Below are positions 8,585 to 17,302 of a stretch of 64,000 nucleotides of DNA, in pieces. Both the position numbers and the translations under genes were made by a program. The stretch's first letter is position 1; each line of letters opens with the position of its first letter. A model generated the notes under the pieces. That model saw only the letters and a program-made list of their open reading frames with translations, was not told the DNA's origin and searched no databases. The DNA is from Pseudonocardia sp. MH-G8 (GTDB taxonomy: Bacteria > Actinomycetota > Actinomycetes > Mycobacteriales > Pseudonocardiaceae): contig NZ_NKYF01000029.1 of the NCBI RefSeq assembly GCF_002262885.1, positions 1-64,000 of the forward strand, written 5' to 3'.

Positions 8585-9630
8585 CGGCACCCGTCACCAG
8601 CCGCTCCGGACACGGGTTCCTCCGGTACCTGGTCCGCAGGCTCGCGATCACCCTCGGACTGCTGCTGGGCACCACGGTGATCGGCTTCGGCCTGGTGCAG
8701 CTCGCGCCGGGCGACCCGGTCGCGGCCAACCTCTCGGACGCGGCGCTGGGCAACCCGGAACTGGTCGCGGCGTTCGAGGAGAGGTGGGGCCTCGACCAAC
8801 CCCTGCCCCTGCAGTACCTGACCTACGTGGGCAACCTCGTGCAGGGCGACCTGGGCGTGTCCCAGCAGACCGGACGGCCGATCCTCGACGAGCTGCTCGA
8901 CTACGTGCCCGCCACGATGGAGCTGGCCCTGCCCACCCTGGTCCTCTCGCTGGTCATCAGCATCGGCCTCGGGCTGCTCGCGGCCGTTCGGCACGGCCGA
9001 GCCGCCGACCAGGCGATTCGGGTCTTCTCCCTGACCGGCCTGTCGACGCCGCCGTTCTGGCTGGCCCTGCTGGTCCTGTACCTGTTCTTCTACGTCCTCG
9101 GGCTCTCGCCCAGCGGCGGCCGACTGAGCCCTCGGTACAGCCCACCCGAGCACGTCACCGGCATCTACACCCTCGATGCGCTGCTCCAGGGCGACCTGAT
9201 GCTTGCCTGGGACGCCGCGCAGCACGCCGCGCTGCCGATCCTCGTCCTCACGCTCGTCACGGTCGCTACGCTGACCCGGTTCGTGCGCTCCGCGCTGCTC
9301 GAGGTCCTCCGCAAGGACTACATCCTCGCCGCCCGCGCCAAGGGCATGCCCGGCCGCGTCGTGCTGGGCAAGCACCTGCTCCGGGCGGGCCTGCTGCCGA
9401 TCCTGACCATCGCCGGCCTGACGTTCGCGTCGTTGCTGGCGGGCACGGTGCTCGTCGAGAGCATCTTCTCGTGGCCGGGCCTCGGGCAGTACGCCTACGA
9501 GAGCGCCACCGCGCTGGACCGCTCCGCGATCCTCGGCGCCAGCCTGTTCATCGCGGCCGTCTACCTGGGGGTCAACCTCGTCGTCGACCTGCTGTACGGG
9601 CTCGCCGACCCGAGGGTGCGGTTGACGTGA
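8581..9630 (+). CDS. ABC transporter permease, DppB type
   Basis: A 349-residue inner-membrane protein with about six membrane segments. The N-terminal LVQLAPGDPV block and the EAA-like loop (DYILAARAKGMPGRVVLGKHLLRAGLLP) are diagnostic of the DppB/OppB branch. Its ATG overlaps the lipoprotein stop (ATGA) and its stop overlaps the next GTG start. It forms half of the membrane channel with the DppC-type partner. Confidence 0.92.
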   Translation: MTAPVTSRSGHGFLRYLVRRLAITLGLLLGTTVIGFGLVQLAPGDPVAANLSDAALGNPELVAAFEERWGLDQPLPLQYLTYVGNLVQGDLGVSQQTGRPILDELLDYVPATMELALPTLVLSLVISIGLGLLAAVRHGRAADQAIRVFSLTGLSTPPFWLALLVLYLFFYVLGLSPSGGRLSPRYSPPEHVTGIYTLDALLQGDLMLAWDAAQHAALPILVLTLVTVATLTRFVRSALLEVLRKDYILAARAKGMPGRVVLGKHLLRAGLLPILTIAGLTFASLLAGTVLVESIFSWPGLGQYAYESATALDRSAILGASLFIAAVYLGVNLVVDLLYGLADPRVRLT

Positions 9631-10514
9631 CAGTTGACACGACGGTGCTGTCGACCGCGGCGCCCAGGCGGCGCTGGTGGTCCGCCCGCACCGAGGCCGG
9701 GCGCGTCTGGCGCCAGCCCGTGGTCATCGGCGCGATCGCGGTCGCCGGGCTGTGGTTGCTCGTCGCCCTCGCCGCCCCGCTGCTCGCGCCCTACGACCCG
9801 CTGCACCAGACGCCCGACGTGTACGCCCCACCGGGCCGCGCACACCTCCTGGGCACCGACGAGCTGGGCCGCGACGTCCTGAGCCGGGTGATCCACGGCG
9901 CGCGGTTGTCCATCCCGCTGGCGCTCACGATCGTCGCGTGCGCCCTGACCGTCGGCGGCCTCCTCGGCCTGGTGGCCGGCTACGTGCGCGGCATCGTCGG
10001 TGAGTCGATCATGCGTCTGACCGACCTGTTCTTCGCCTTCCCCCAGGTCATCCTGGCGATGGCGGTGGCCGCGGCCTTCGGGCCGAGCACCACGAACGCC
10101 GTCGTGGCGCTGGTCGTCGTCTCGTGGCCGATCTACGCCCGCGTGATCCGGGGCGCCGTGCTGTCGATCCGCGGCGAGGACTACCTCAACGCCTCCCGAA
10201 TGCTCGGCGTCGGACCGTTCACGGCGCTGCGCCGCGAGGTCGTCCCCAACAGCGTCGGGCCGGCCGTCGTCCTCGCGACCCTGGAGCTCGGCAACGCCAT
10301 GCTGCTGCTCGCCGCCCTGTCGTTCCTCGGCCTCGGCCCGCGGCCGCCCGCCCCGGAATGGGGCGCCATGATCGCGCTCGGGACCAACGACATCAGCCGC
10401 TGGTGGGTGAGCGTCTTCCCGGGTCTCGCGATCCTCACGGTCGTCCTGGCCTGCAACATCCTGGGAGACGCGCTGCGCGATCGGTTCGATCCGCAGGCGC
10501 TGGGAGGGCGTTGA
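9627..10514 (+). CDS. ABC transporter permease, DppC type
   Basis: A 295-residue permease starting at a GTG overlapping the previous stop. The first membrane helix (about residues 30-50) is followed by the DppC signature HLLGTDELGRDVLSRVIHGAR, and the EAA loop is EDYLNASRMLGVGPFTALRREVVPN. The C-terminus FDPQ is typical. It is the second half of the importer channel. The frame is open further upstream, but that segment overlaps the DppB gene and has no transporter features. Confidence 0.92.
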   Translation: MTVDTTVLSTAAPRRRWWSARTEAGRVWRQPVVIGAIAVAGLWLLVALAAPLLAPYDPLHQTPDVYAPPGRAHLLGTDELGRDVLSRVIHGARLSIPLALTIVACALTVGGLLGLVAGYVRGIVGESIMRLTDLFFAFPQVILAMAVAAAFGPSTTNAVVALVVVSWPIYARVIRGAVLSIRGEDYLNASRMLGVGPFTALRREVVPNSVGPAVVLATLELGNAMLLLAALSFLGLGPRPPAPEWGAMIALGTNDISRWWVSVFPGLAILTVVLACNILGDALRDRFDPQALGGR

Positions 10515-10515
10515 G

Positions 10516-11553
10516 ATGGTCGCTGACAAGCGTGCACTGGTGACGATGTCCGGGGTCGGCGTGACGCTCCCCGGGCTTCCCGATCCGGTCGAGGTCCTCG
10601 ACGACATCTCCCTGGACGTGGACCCGGGCGAGATCGTCGGCATCGCCGGCGAGAGCGGCTCGGGCAAGAGCATGACCGGACGGGCGCTGCTGGGACTCCT
10701 GCCGGACGGCGCCCGCGTGCGGGGGTCGATCGTCGTCGAGGGGACCGATCTCACCGCCGCACCCCGCTCGGCATGGGAGCAGGTCAGGGGGCGGGAGATC
10801 AGCATGGTGTTCCAGGACGCCACCGCGGCCCTGCACCCCATGCTGACGATCGGCTCGCAGCTCACCGAGCACATGCGCCGGCACCTGGGCCTGGGGCGGC
10901 GCGCGGCCCGGGACCGGGCCGTCGAACTGTTGGACCAGGTGCGCATCCCGGACCCCGCCCGCGCGCTGCGTTCCTACCCGCACCAGTTCTCGGGCGGGAT
11001 GCGCCAGCGCATCGCGATCGCCATCGCGCTCGCGGCCGAACCGAAGCTGCTGATCGCCGACGAGCCGACGACGGCCCTGGACGTCACCGTGCAGGCTGGG
11101 ATCCTGCAGCTGTTCGACCGGCTGGTGCGGGAGATGGACCTGAGCATCCTGTTCATCACCCACGACCTCGGCGTCCTGGCCGCCCTCGCAGACCGGACCT
11201 ACATCTTCTACGCCGGCCGTGTCCTGGAGACGGGCCCGACGCAGGACCTGCTGCGGGATGCCCGCCACCCGTACACGCGGGCGCTGCTGCGGGCGCGCCC
11301 GGAGCCGGTGGAGGGTTCCGACGAGCCGCCGGTCCTGCAGCCGATCCCGGGGCAGCCGGTCACTGCGTCAACCGCACCGCCGGGCTGCCCGTTCGAGCCC
11401 CGCTGCCCGGACCGGGACGGCGACTGCAGCGTGCAGCGGCCGCAGCTGGTGCCGGTGCCGCCGCGGGGCGACAGGGAGACCGCGGCCGGACACACCGCGG
11501 CATGCCTCGTGCACGCCCCCGCCCGGCCACGAGCCGTGGAGAGTGCGCGATGA
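10516..11553 (+). CDS. ABC transporter ATP-binding protein, DppD type
   Basis: A 345-residue ATPase with Walker A GESGSGKS (residues 45-52), Q-loop VFQD, signature SGGMRQR, Walker B LLIADEP and switch histidine ITHD. The C-terminal oligopeptide_HPY region carries the CPFEPRCPDRDGDC cysteine cluster, which in this subfamily can bind an iron-sulfur cluster. One base separates it from the DppC stop; GGAGGG precedes the ATG. It energises import with the next ATPase. Confidence 0.93.
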   Translation: MVADKRALVTMSGVGVTLPGLPDPVEVLDDISLDVDPGEIVGIAGESGSGKSMTGRALLGLLPDGARVRGSIVVEGTDLTAAPRSAWEQVRGREISMVFQDATAALHPMLTIGSQLTEHMRRHLGLGRRAARDRAVELLDQVRIPDPARALRSYPHQFSGGMRQRIAIAIALAAEPKLLIADEPTTALDVTVQAGILQLFDRLVREMDLSILFITHDLGVLAALADRTYIFYAGRVLETGPTQDLLRDARHPYTRALLRARPEPVEGSDEPPVLQPIPGQPVTASTAPPGCPFEPRCPDRDGDCSVQRPQLVPVPPRGDRETAAGHTAACLVHAPARPRAVESAR

Positions 11554-12500
11554 CTCTCCAGATCCAGGACATGGTCGTGGAGTACCGCGGGGCGCACGGG
11601 CGGATGGTGCGGGCGGTGAACGGGGTGAGCCTCGACGTGGCGCCCGGACAGGTCATCGGGCTCGTGGGTGAGTCCGGGTGCGGCAAGACCTCGCTCGCCC
11701 GGGTCGCCGCGGGACTCCTGCGCCCGGCGTCCGGGACCGTGCTGCTGGACGGAGTCCCGGTGGCGCCGCTGAGCTGGCGGCGGCGGGCGAGCCGGGAGCT
11801 GGGCCTGCAGATGGTGTTCCAGAACCCGTACTCGTCGCTGAACCCGCGGCGGCGGATCGTCAGTCAGCTCATGGACGGGTGCCCGGCCGAGCTCGCCGGC
11901 GAGCAGCGGCGCGACTTCGCCGTGCACCAGCTCGAGCGAGTCGGCCTCTCCACGGACGTTGTGGCGCGCTACCCGCACCAGTTCTCCGGGGGACAGCTGC
12001 AGCGGATCGCCATCGCCCGGGCCCTGGTGGCCCGGCCCTCGGTGCTGATCGCCGACGAGCCGGTGACCGCGCTCGACGCCTCCTCGCAGGTGCACGTGGT
12101 CACCCTGCTCGCCGACCTGGTCCGCGACTCCGGCATGGGAATGCTGTTCATCTCCCACGACCTGGCCCTGGTCCGGCACATCGCGGACACCACGGCGGTC
12201 ATGTACTTCGGCAAGCTCGCGGAGGTGGCGCCCAGCGCCCGCCTGTGGGAGCGGCCGGCCCACCCCTACACCCGGTCCCTCATGGCCGCCGTGCCACGGG
12301 TGGCGGCCGGGGCGGGACTGCCGGAGGCGCTGCCCGGCGAGGTGCCCGACCCGGCACGCCCCCCGCAGGGGTGCACCTTCCGGCCGCGGTGCACCCACGC
12401 CGCTGAGATCTGCACGAAGACCCCGGCTCTGGTGCCGCACGACGGCGGATTGGCGGCGTGCTGGCTCGCCGGCGAGCCGTCGATCCCCGTCCGCTCCTGA
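11550..12500 (+). CDS. ABC transporter ATP-binding protein, DppF type
   Basis: A 316-residue ATPase beginning at the ATG of an ATGA overlap. Walker A is GESGCGKT (residues 40-47), signature SGGQLQR, Walker B LIADEP, switch HD in ISHDLALV, and a C-terminal cysteine block CTFRPRCTHAAEIC. With the preceding ATPase it completes the importer. The following gene starts 35 bp downstream and is probably cotranscribed. Confidence 0.93.
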   Translation: MTLQIQDMVVEYRGAHGRMVRAVNGVSLDVAPGQVIGLVGESGCGKTSLARVAAGLLRPASGTVLLDGVPVAPLSWRRRASRELGLQMVFQNPYSSLNPRRRIVSQLMDGCPAELAGEQRRDFAVHQLERVGLSTDVVARYPHQFSGGQLQRIAIARALVARPSVLIADEPVTALDASSQVHVVTLLADLVRDSGMGMLFISHDLALVRHIADTTAVMYFGKLAEVAPSARLWERPAHPYTRSLMAAVPRVAAGAGLPEALPGEVPDPARPPQGCTFRPRCTHAAEICTKTPALVPHDGGLAACWLAGEPSIPVRS

Positions 12501-12535
12501 CACCTCGCCTGCGCACCCCAGCACTTGGAGAGCAC

Positions 12536-12868
12536 ATGGATCCAGATGTCCCGTCCGAGGACATGCAGCTGTACGACCTGCGCGTGACCGTCGACCGCAT
12601 CGAGGGTCGGTCCGTCTGCGGACTGCAGGTGGGCGATCACATCGACATCGTCCGGTCGAACGAGATGCGGCTGCCCGAGGGCAAGCACTTCTGCATGTAC
12701 GCCTTCGCCGCCGCCCTGCCGTTGCTGCCGGCCAAGCAGCGCGACCTGCCGCCGTGCGACTGGCTGACGAAGGACTCCTACGTCGCCTGCCCCGACCCCG
12801 AGGAGCGAGTCATCATGCGGATCGACCGGACCGGCGTCGCGCGGCTGAACTCCGGGGACCTCACGTGA
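12536..12868 (+). CDS. TIGR04076 family protein
   Basis: A 110-residue protein matching the TIGR04076 pattern: an N-terminal strand, VGDHIDIV, a central GKHFCMYAFAAALPLLPA and a C-terminal CPDPEERVIMRIDR. The family has no known biochemical role; its conserved cysteines suggest metal or cofactor binding. The ATG follows TTGGAGAG. Its stop overlaps the oxidoreductase start, so the two probably act together. The family often accompanies radical or flavin enzymes, but here that is only a neighbourhood argument. Confidence 0.75.
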   Translation: MDPDVPSEDMQLYDLRVTVDRIEGRSVCGLQVGDHIDIVRSNEMRLPEGKHFCMYAFAAALPLLPAKQRDLPPCDWLTKDSYVACPDPEERVIMRIDRTGVARLNSGDLT

Positions 12869-14037
12869 GAGACGCTCCCGAGGGCGCCTGGCCGCGCACC
12901 GACCGCGTCGAGATCGGGATCGGCCTGCAGAGCGACAAGCCCGCCGGCGAGTACGCCCGCCTGGCCCGGCTGGCCGAGCAGAGCGAGATCGATGTGATCA
13001 GCGTCTTCTCCGACCTGATGTTCCAGCCGCCGCTGTTCGCCCTGCTCGAGATGGCCGCGGCCACCGATCGCGTCAGGCTCGGCGCCGCCTGCTGGAACCC
13101 CTACTCCATGCACCCCTACGAGATCGCCGGCCAGGTCGCGGCCCTGGACCTCGCCTCCCACGGGCGGGCCTACCTGGGGCTCGCCCGCGGGACGTGGCTG
13201 CACAGCGTCGGCCTCGACCAGCCCGCGCCGGTGAGCCACCTGCGCGAAGCGGTGGGCTACGTCCGCGACCTCCTGGCGGGGAACACCGCAGGCGTTGAGG
13301 GCGCGGTGTTCCGGCGGGACCGCGGTGTGTCGCTGCGCTTCCCCGTGCAGCGGTCCCGGGTGCCGCTCCTGCTCGGGGTGTGGGGGCCGAGGGCGTGCGC
13401 GCTCGCCGGCACCGTCGCCGACGAGGTGAAGGTCGGCGGAAGCGCCAACCCCGAGCTCGTAGCGGTCATGCGCGAGCGCCTCGCACCCGGGGAACGGGAA
13501 GCGGGGCGTGCGGCGGGGAGCACGAGGCTCGTGCTCGGCGCCGTCACCGTCGTGGACGAGGACGGAGAACGTGCTCGGCGCAGGGCCCGCGCCGAGGTCG
13601 CGATGTACCTGGCCGTCGTGGCGCAGCTGGACCCGACCGTGGAGCTGCCTCACGGCCTCCTGGAGAAGGTGCAGGAGCGGGTCGCCGCGGGCGACCACCC
13701 CGGCGCCGGCGCGCTGATCCCCGACGACCTCCTCGACCGGTTCGCCTTCTCCGGAACCCCGGAGCAGGTGGCCGCGCAGGCGCAACGGCTGATCGACGCG
13801 GGAACGGACCGGATCGAGTTCGGCACGCCGCACGGCCTGCGGGACGACACCGGGATCGCGTTGATCGGTCAGCGGGTCGTCCCGCTGCTCGACCGGCGGC
13901 GAGGCCGCGACGTCCCACCGGACGAGGACCTGTTGGTGGTCGGGGGAAGGCGGAACGTGAGCGGGCATGCGAGCTCACCACCAGGCACGGCAGCTCCGCG
14001 AACGCGGCCGATGAGCCTCAGCGAGGAGGAGTTGTGA
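12865..14037 (+). CDS. LLM class flavin-dependent oxidoreductase
   Basis: A 390-residue bacterial luciferase/F420-dependent TIM-barrel oxidoreductase starting at GTG in a GTGA overlap. Typical segments are VEIGIGLQSDKPAGEYARLARLAEQ near the N-terminus, GRAYLGLARGTWLH in the middle and the C-terminal FSGTPEQVAAQAQRLIDAGTDRIEFGTPHG. Members use FMN or F420 for monooxygenation or hydride transfer. The last ~45 residues (after VVPLLDRR) are low-complexity and not family-like, so a late frameshift or a non-conserved tail is possible. It is coupled to the alpha/beta hydrolase. Confidence 0.85.
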   Translation: MRDAPEGAWPRTDRVEIGIGLQSDKPAGEYARLARLAEQSEIDVISVFSDLMFQPPLFALLEMAAATDRVRLGAACWNPYSMHPYEIAGQVAALDLASHGRAYLGLARGTWLHSVGLDQPAPVSHLREAVGYVRDLLAGNTAGVEGAVFRRDRGVSLRFPVQRSRVPLLLGVWGPRACALAGTVADEVKVGGSANPELVAVMRERLAPGEREAGRAAGSTRLVLGAVTVVDEDGERARRRARAEVAMYLAVVAQLDPTVELPHGLLEKVQERVAAGDHPGAGALIPDDLLDRFAFSGTPEQVAAQAQRLIDAGTDRIEFGTPHGLRDDTGIALIGQRVVPLLDRRRGRDVPPDEDLLVVGGRRNVSGHASSPPGTAAPRTRPMSLSEEEL

Positions 14038-15164
14038 GCACGTTCGACGTCGTCGTCGCGCCGGGGGTGCTGGGCGACCGAACCACGGCAGAGGAGATCT
14101 TCGCCCGCGCGCTCGCGCGCCGGGGGGAGCGGGGGTCCCTGACCTTCCCCGAGGACGAGCCCGCGCTGGCGCGCGAGCTCGCGCAGCGTGCGCCGCACGG
14201 GCTGTTCGGCTACCTGCCGGCAGGCCCCGCGGACCTCGCCGAGAAGGGCCTGCAGGGGGCGGTGATCCGGATCGACCCGGAGGAGCGGCCCGCCGACCGG
14301 TCCGGCTGCGTGCGGGAGCACATCCGGGGTCGCGGCATCGACGGGTTGCGCTTCGCGGTGGACGTCTGGCACTTCCGGCGCCGCCCGGCCCTGCGGGTCG
14401 CCTACGGCGCGGATCCCGACCAGTACGCCGATCTTCGCCTGCCCGCGTCACCCGGCGCCGGCCGGCACCCGGTGGCCGTGCTGGTGCACGGCGGCTACTG
14501 GCGTTCCCGGTGGGAGTCCGACCTCATGGAACCCCTCGCGGCCGACCTGAACGCCCGCGGCTACGCGACCTGGAACCTCGAGTACCGGCGTCCTGACGAC
14601 CACGGCTGGGCCGCCACGGTCGAGGACGTCGCCGCCGGCTTCGCCGCGCTGGCCGGCCCCGAGGTGGCCGCTGACCTCGACCTCGACCGGGTCGTGCTGC
14701 TCGGCCACTCGGCGGGTGGGCAGCTGGTGGTGCGCCTGGCCGCGGATCTCGCGAACGACCGGTCAGCCGCCGTCGGCCCCGCGCTCACTGTGTCCCTCGC
14801 CGGGGTGCTCGACCTCGACGTCGCCGATCGACGCTGGCTCGGGGAGGGCGCGGTGTCCGCGGCGCTGGGCGGGCGCCGCACACAGCTGCCTGACGTCTAC
14901 CGCCGATCGTCGCCGATCGCCCGTCTCCCCATCGGGTCGCCGATCGCGGTCGTGTGCGGGGTCCAGGACAACCTCGACCTGCTGGACCTCAGCCGCACCT
15001 ATGCGGCTGCGGCGAGGGCGGCGGGGGACGAGGTGACGGTGCTCGAGGACCGCGGGGACCACTTCTCCGTCATCGACCCGGACAGCCCGATCTGGAGCAG
15101 GACCGCGGCGCTGGTCGAGTCCCGGCTGCTCTGCGAAGGAACGAACTCGCCGCCGGTTCCGTGA
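14034..15164 (+). CDS. Alpha/beta hydrolase, possible kynurenine formamidase, with extra N-terminal domain
   Basis: A 376-residue protein. Residues from about 130 form an alpha/beta hydrolase with the oxyanion motif HGGYW, nucleophile Ser226 in GHSAGG, a candidate acid in GVQDNLD and the histidine of GDHFSV. The HGGYW/GHSAGG pairing is that of arylformamidase-like esterases. The gene converges on kynU-kynA, so cleavage of N-formylkynurenine is a reasonable inference. The first ~120 residues are unusual: their layout faintly recalls type II dehydroquinase (VVVAPG at the start; a late RGRGIDGLRFAV), but the catalytic His of that family is not seen. Four-base overlap with the oxidoreductase argues for membership of the importer operon instead. 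Confidence 0.75.
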   Translation: MSTFDVVVAPGVLGDRTTAEEIFARALARRGERGSLTFPEDEPALARELAQRAPHGLFGYLPAGPADLAEKGLQGAVIRIDPEERPADRSGCVREHIRGRGIDGLRFAVDVWHFRRRPALRVAYGADPDQYADLRLPASPGAGRHPVAVLVHGGYWRSRWESDLMEPLAADLNARGYATWNLEYRRPDDHGWAATVEDVAAGFAALAGPEVAADLDLDRVVLLGHSAGGQLVVRLAADLANDRSAAVGPALTVSLAGVLDLDVADRRWLGEGAVSAALGGRRTQLPDVYRRSSPIARLPIGSPIAVVCGVQDNLDLLDLSRTYAAAARAAGDEVTVLEDRGDHFSVIDPDSPIWSRTAALVESRLLCEGTNSPPVP

Positions 15165-15170
15165 CGCGGG

Positions 15171-16448
15171 TCAGCGCTTCTGCACACCGACGCCGTCGAG
15201 CAGGTCGCGCAGGACCGCGAGCCCGTCGTGGACCTCGGTGAACGAGGAGGACAGGGGAGCGGGGCCGATCCGGATGGCGTCCGGCTCGCGGTAGTCGGGG
15301 AGGACGCCGCGCGCCCAGAGGGCGTCGACGACCGCGCGGAAGCCGGGGCGCCGGATCGTGAGGTGTCCCCCGCGGTGGTGCCCTTCACGGGGCGAGAGCA
15401 CGTCGACGCCGTGCGGGGCCAGCCAGGCGTCGACGAGTTCCAGCGCGAACCCGGTGAGCGCCACCGACTTCGCGCGCACCGCGGCGATCCCGGCGTCTTC
15501 CAGCAGGTCCAGCGCGGCCAGTAGGGGGACGGCCGCGAGGATCGGGGGAGTGCCGCTGACGACGTGCCGGATCCCCCCGGCGGGCAGGTAGCCGGGACCC
15601 ATGGTGAACGGGTCGTGCCGGCCCATCCACCCCTGGATCGGCTGGCGCAGGACGGTCTGCAGGTCGCGGCGGACGAACCCGAACGCGGGCGAGCCTGGGC
15701 CCCCGTTCAGGAACTTGTAGGTGCAGCCCGCGGCCAGGTCGACCCTCCACGCGTCGAGGGCCAGCTCGACCGAGCCCGCGGAGTGGCAGAGGTCGAGCAG
15801 GACGTAGGCGCCCGCGTCGTGCGCCGCCGCGACGATCGCCGGGGCGTCGGCGAGCCATCCGGAGCGGTAGGAGATGTGGGACAGCAGCACCAGCGCCGTG
15901 TCCGGACCGGTCGTGTTCCGGACCTGCTCGGGGGTGACACCGCCGGCGAGGCTCGTCTCGATCCAGCGCACGCTGCCGCCCCGCTCGGCGGCGATCCCCT
16001 CGACGACGTACCGGTCGGTGGGGAAGTCCTCGGCGCAGGCGACGATCACACTCCGCGCCGGGTCGGCGGCCGCGGCGGCGTCGACCGCGGCGCGGGCGAG
16101 CTTGTAGAGGACAACGGTGGTGGAGTCGGCGAGCACCGTCTGACCGGGACCGGCGCCGAGGGCGGTGGCGGCGATGCGGTCCCCGACGCGTTCCGGCCAC
16201 CCCATCCAGGGCCCGTCCGGGCCGTCCTCGGTCCACCCGCGGATCAAGCGCGTCCCCCACGCCTCGCGGACGAACTCCTCGAGCCGAGTGGCCGTGCTCG
16301 CGACCGGGCGGCCGAGCGAGTTGCCGTCCAGGTAGGCGACGACGCCGGGGGCAGGGAGGAACCGGGCCCGCAGGGGCGCGAGCGGGTCGGCGGCGTCGAG
16401 CGCCGCGGCGCGTTCGGCCCACGTGCCGGTTCCGGTGGCGGCGGTCAT
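15171..16448 (-). CDS. kynU: Kynureninase
   Basis: A 425-residue PLP-dependent hydrolase that cleaves kynurenine to anthranilate and alanine. Features: AYLDGNSLGRP near residue 40, TEDFPTDRY-type segment (AEDFPTDRYVVEG), the PLP aspartate region LLDLCHSAGS, and the Schiff-base lysine Lys245 in CTYKFLNGGPGSPAF. The ATG at 16448 lies inside an ATGA overlap with the dioxygenase stop, giving translational coupling and fixing the start. Length and motifs are complete, so it should be active. Confidence 0.95.
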   Translation of the reverse strand: MTAATGTGTWAERAAALDAADPLAPLRARFLPAPGVVAYLDGNSLGRPVASTATRLEEFVREAWGTRLIRGWTEDGPDGPWMGWPERVGDRIAATALGAGPGQTVLADSTTVVLYKLARAAVDAAAAADPARSVIVACAEDFPTDRYVVEGIAAERGGSVRWIETSLAGGVTPEQVRNTTGPDTALVLLSHISYRSGWLADAPAIVAAAHDAGAYVLLDLCHSAGSVELALDAWRVDLAAGCTYKFLNGGPGSPAFGFVRRDLQTVLRQPIQGWMGRHDPFTMGPGYLPAGGIRHVVSGTPPILAAVPLLAALDLLEDAGIAAVRAKSVALTGFALELVDAWLAPHGVDVLSPREGHHRGGHLTIRRPGFRAVVDALWARGVLPDYREPDAIRIGPAPLSSSFTEVHDGLAVLRDLLDGVGVQKR

Positions 16449-17302
16449 GCCTGGATCTCCGTCCGGACGGCGATCAGTTCGGGGAAGAATGTCAGGTCCA
16501 GCGCTTTCCGCAGGAATGCGACCCCGCTGGAGCCGCCTGTGCCGCGCGCGCCCCCGATCGTGCGCTCCACGGTCTTGAGGTGGCGGAAGCGCCACAGCTG
16601 GAAGTTCTCCTCCAGGTCGACCAGCTCCTCGCAGGCCTCGTAGGCCCCCCAGTGCTCGCGGGAGTGCTCGTAGATGCGACGGAACACCGGCACCAGCTCG
16701 GGGGTGAAGGCGTAGGGCTGTGACACGTCGCGGCGCAGGACCGACTCTGGCACCGCGTGCCCGTGCCGGTGCAGGTGGTGCAGGAACTCGTCGTAGACGG
16801 TCGGCTGGGTGAGCAGCGTGCGCAGCATCGCCTGGGCGCGCTCGTCGTGGGCGAACACGTCGAGCATCTCGGCGTTCTTGTTGCCGAGCACGAACTCGAC
16901 AGCCCGGTACTGGTAGGACTGGAAACCTGAGGAGGTGCCGAGGAAGCGGCGGAACTCGGCGTACTCCGACGGGGTCAGCGTCGCCAGGACCGACCACTGC
17001 TCGGTGAGCTGGTGCTGGATGTGCTTGACCCGGGCCAGCCCCTTGAGCGCGGGGCGCAGCTCGTCGGCGCGCAGCCGGTCGCGTACTGCTCGCAGTTCGT
17101 GCAGCACCAGCTTGAACCACAGCTCCGAGGCCTGGTGCTGCACGATGAACAGCAGCTCGTCGTGGTGCACCGGCCGGCTCACCGGGTGCTGGGTCGACAA
17201 CAGCTCGTCCAGGTGCAGGTAGGCGCTGTAGGAGAGGTTCACCCGCTCCCCGGTGTCTCCGAGCTCCCGGACCACACCCTCCTCGATCGGGCGGACGCTC
17301 AT
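16445..17302 (-). CDS. kynA: Tryptophan 2,3-dioxygenase
   Basis: A 285-residue haem enzyme opening the indole ring of tryptophan to N-formylkynurenine. The distal histidine His56 lies in FIVQHQASELWFK and the proximal haem ligand His241 in RFRHLKTVERTIGG, one residue off the well-studied Xanthomonas enzyme (His55, His240). The C-terminal GTGGSSG loop for substrate binding is present. ATG 17302 is preferred to GTG 17308 because the ribosome-binding site GGAGG (17308-17312, minus strand) would overlap the latter. First gene of kynA-kynU. Confidence 0.96.
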   Translation of the reverse strand: MSVRPIEEGVVRELGDTGERVNLSYSAYLHLDELLSTQHPVSRPVHHDELLFIVQHQASELWFKLVLHELRAVRDRLRADELRPALKGLARVKHIQHQLTEQWSVLATLTPSEYAEFRRFLGTSSGFQSYQYRAVEFVLGNKNAEMLDVFAHDERAQAMLRTLLTQPTVYDEFLHHLHRHGHAVPESVLRRDVSQPYAFTPELVPVFRRIYEHSREHWGAYEACEELVDLEENFQLWRFRHLKTVERTIGGARGTGGSSGVAFLRKALDLTFFPELIAVRTEIQA

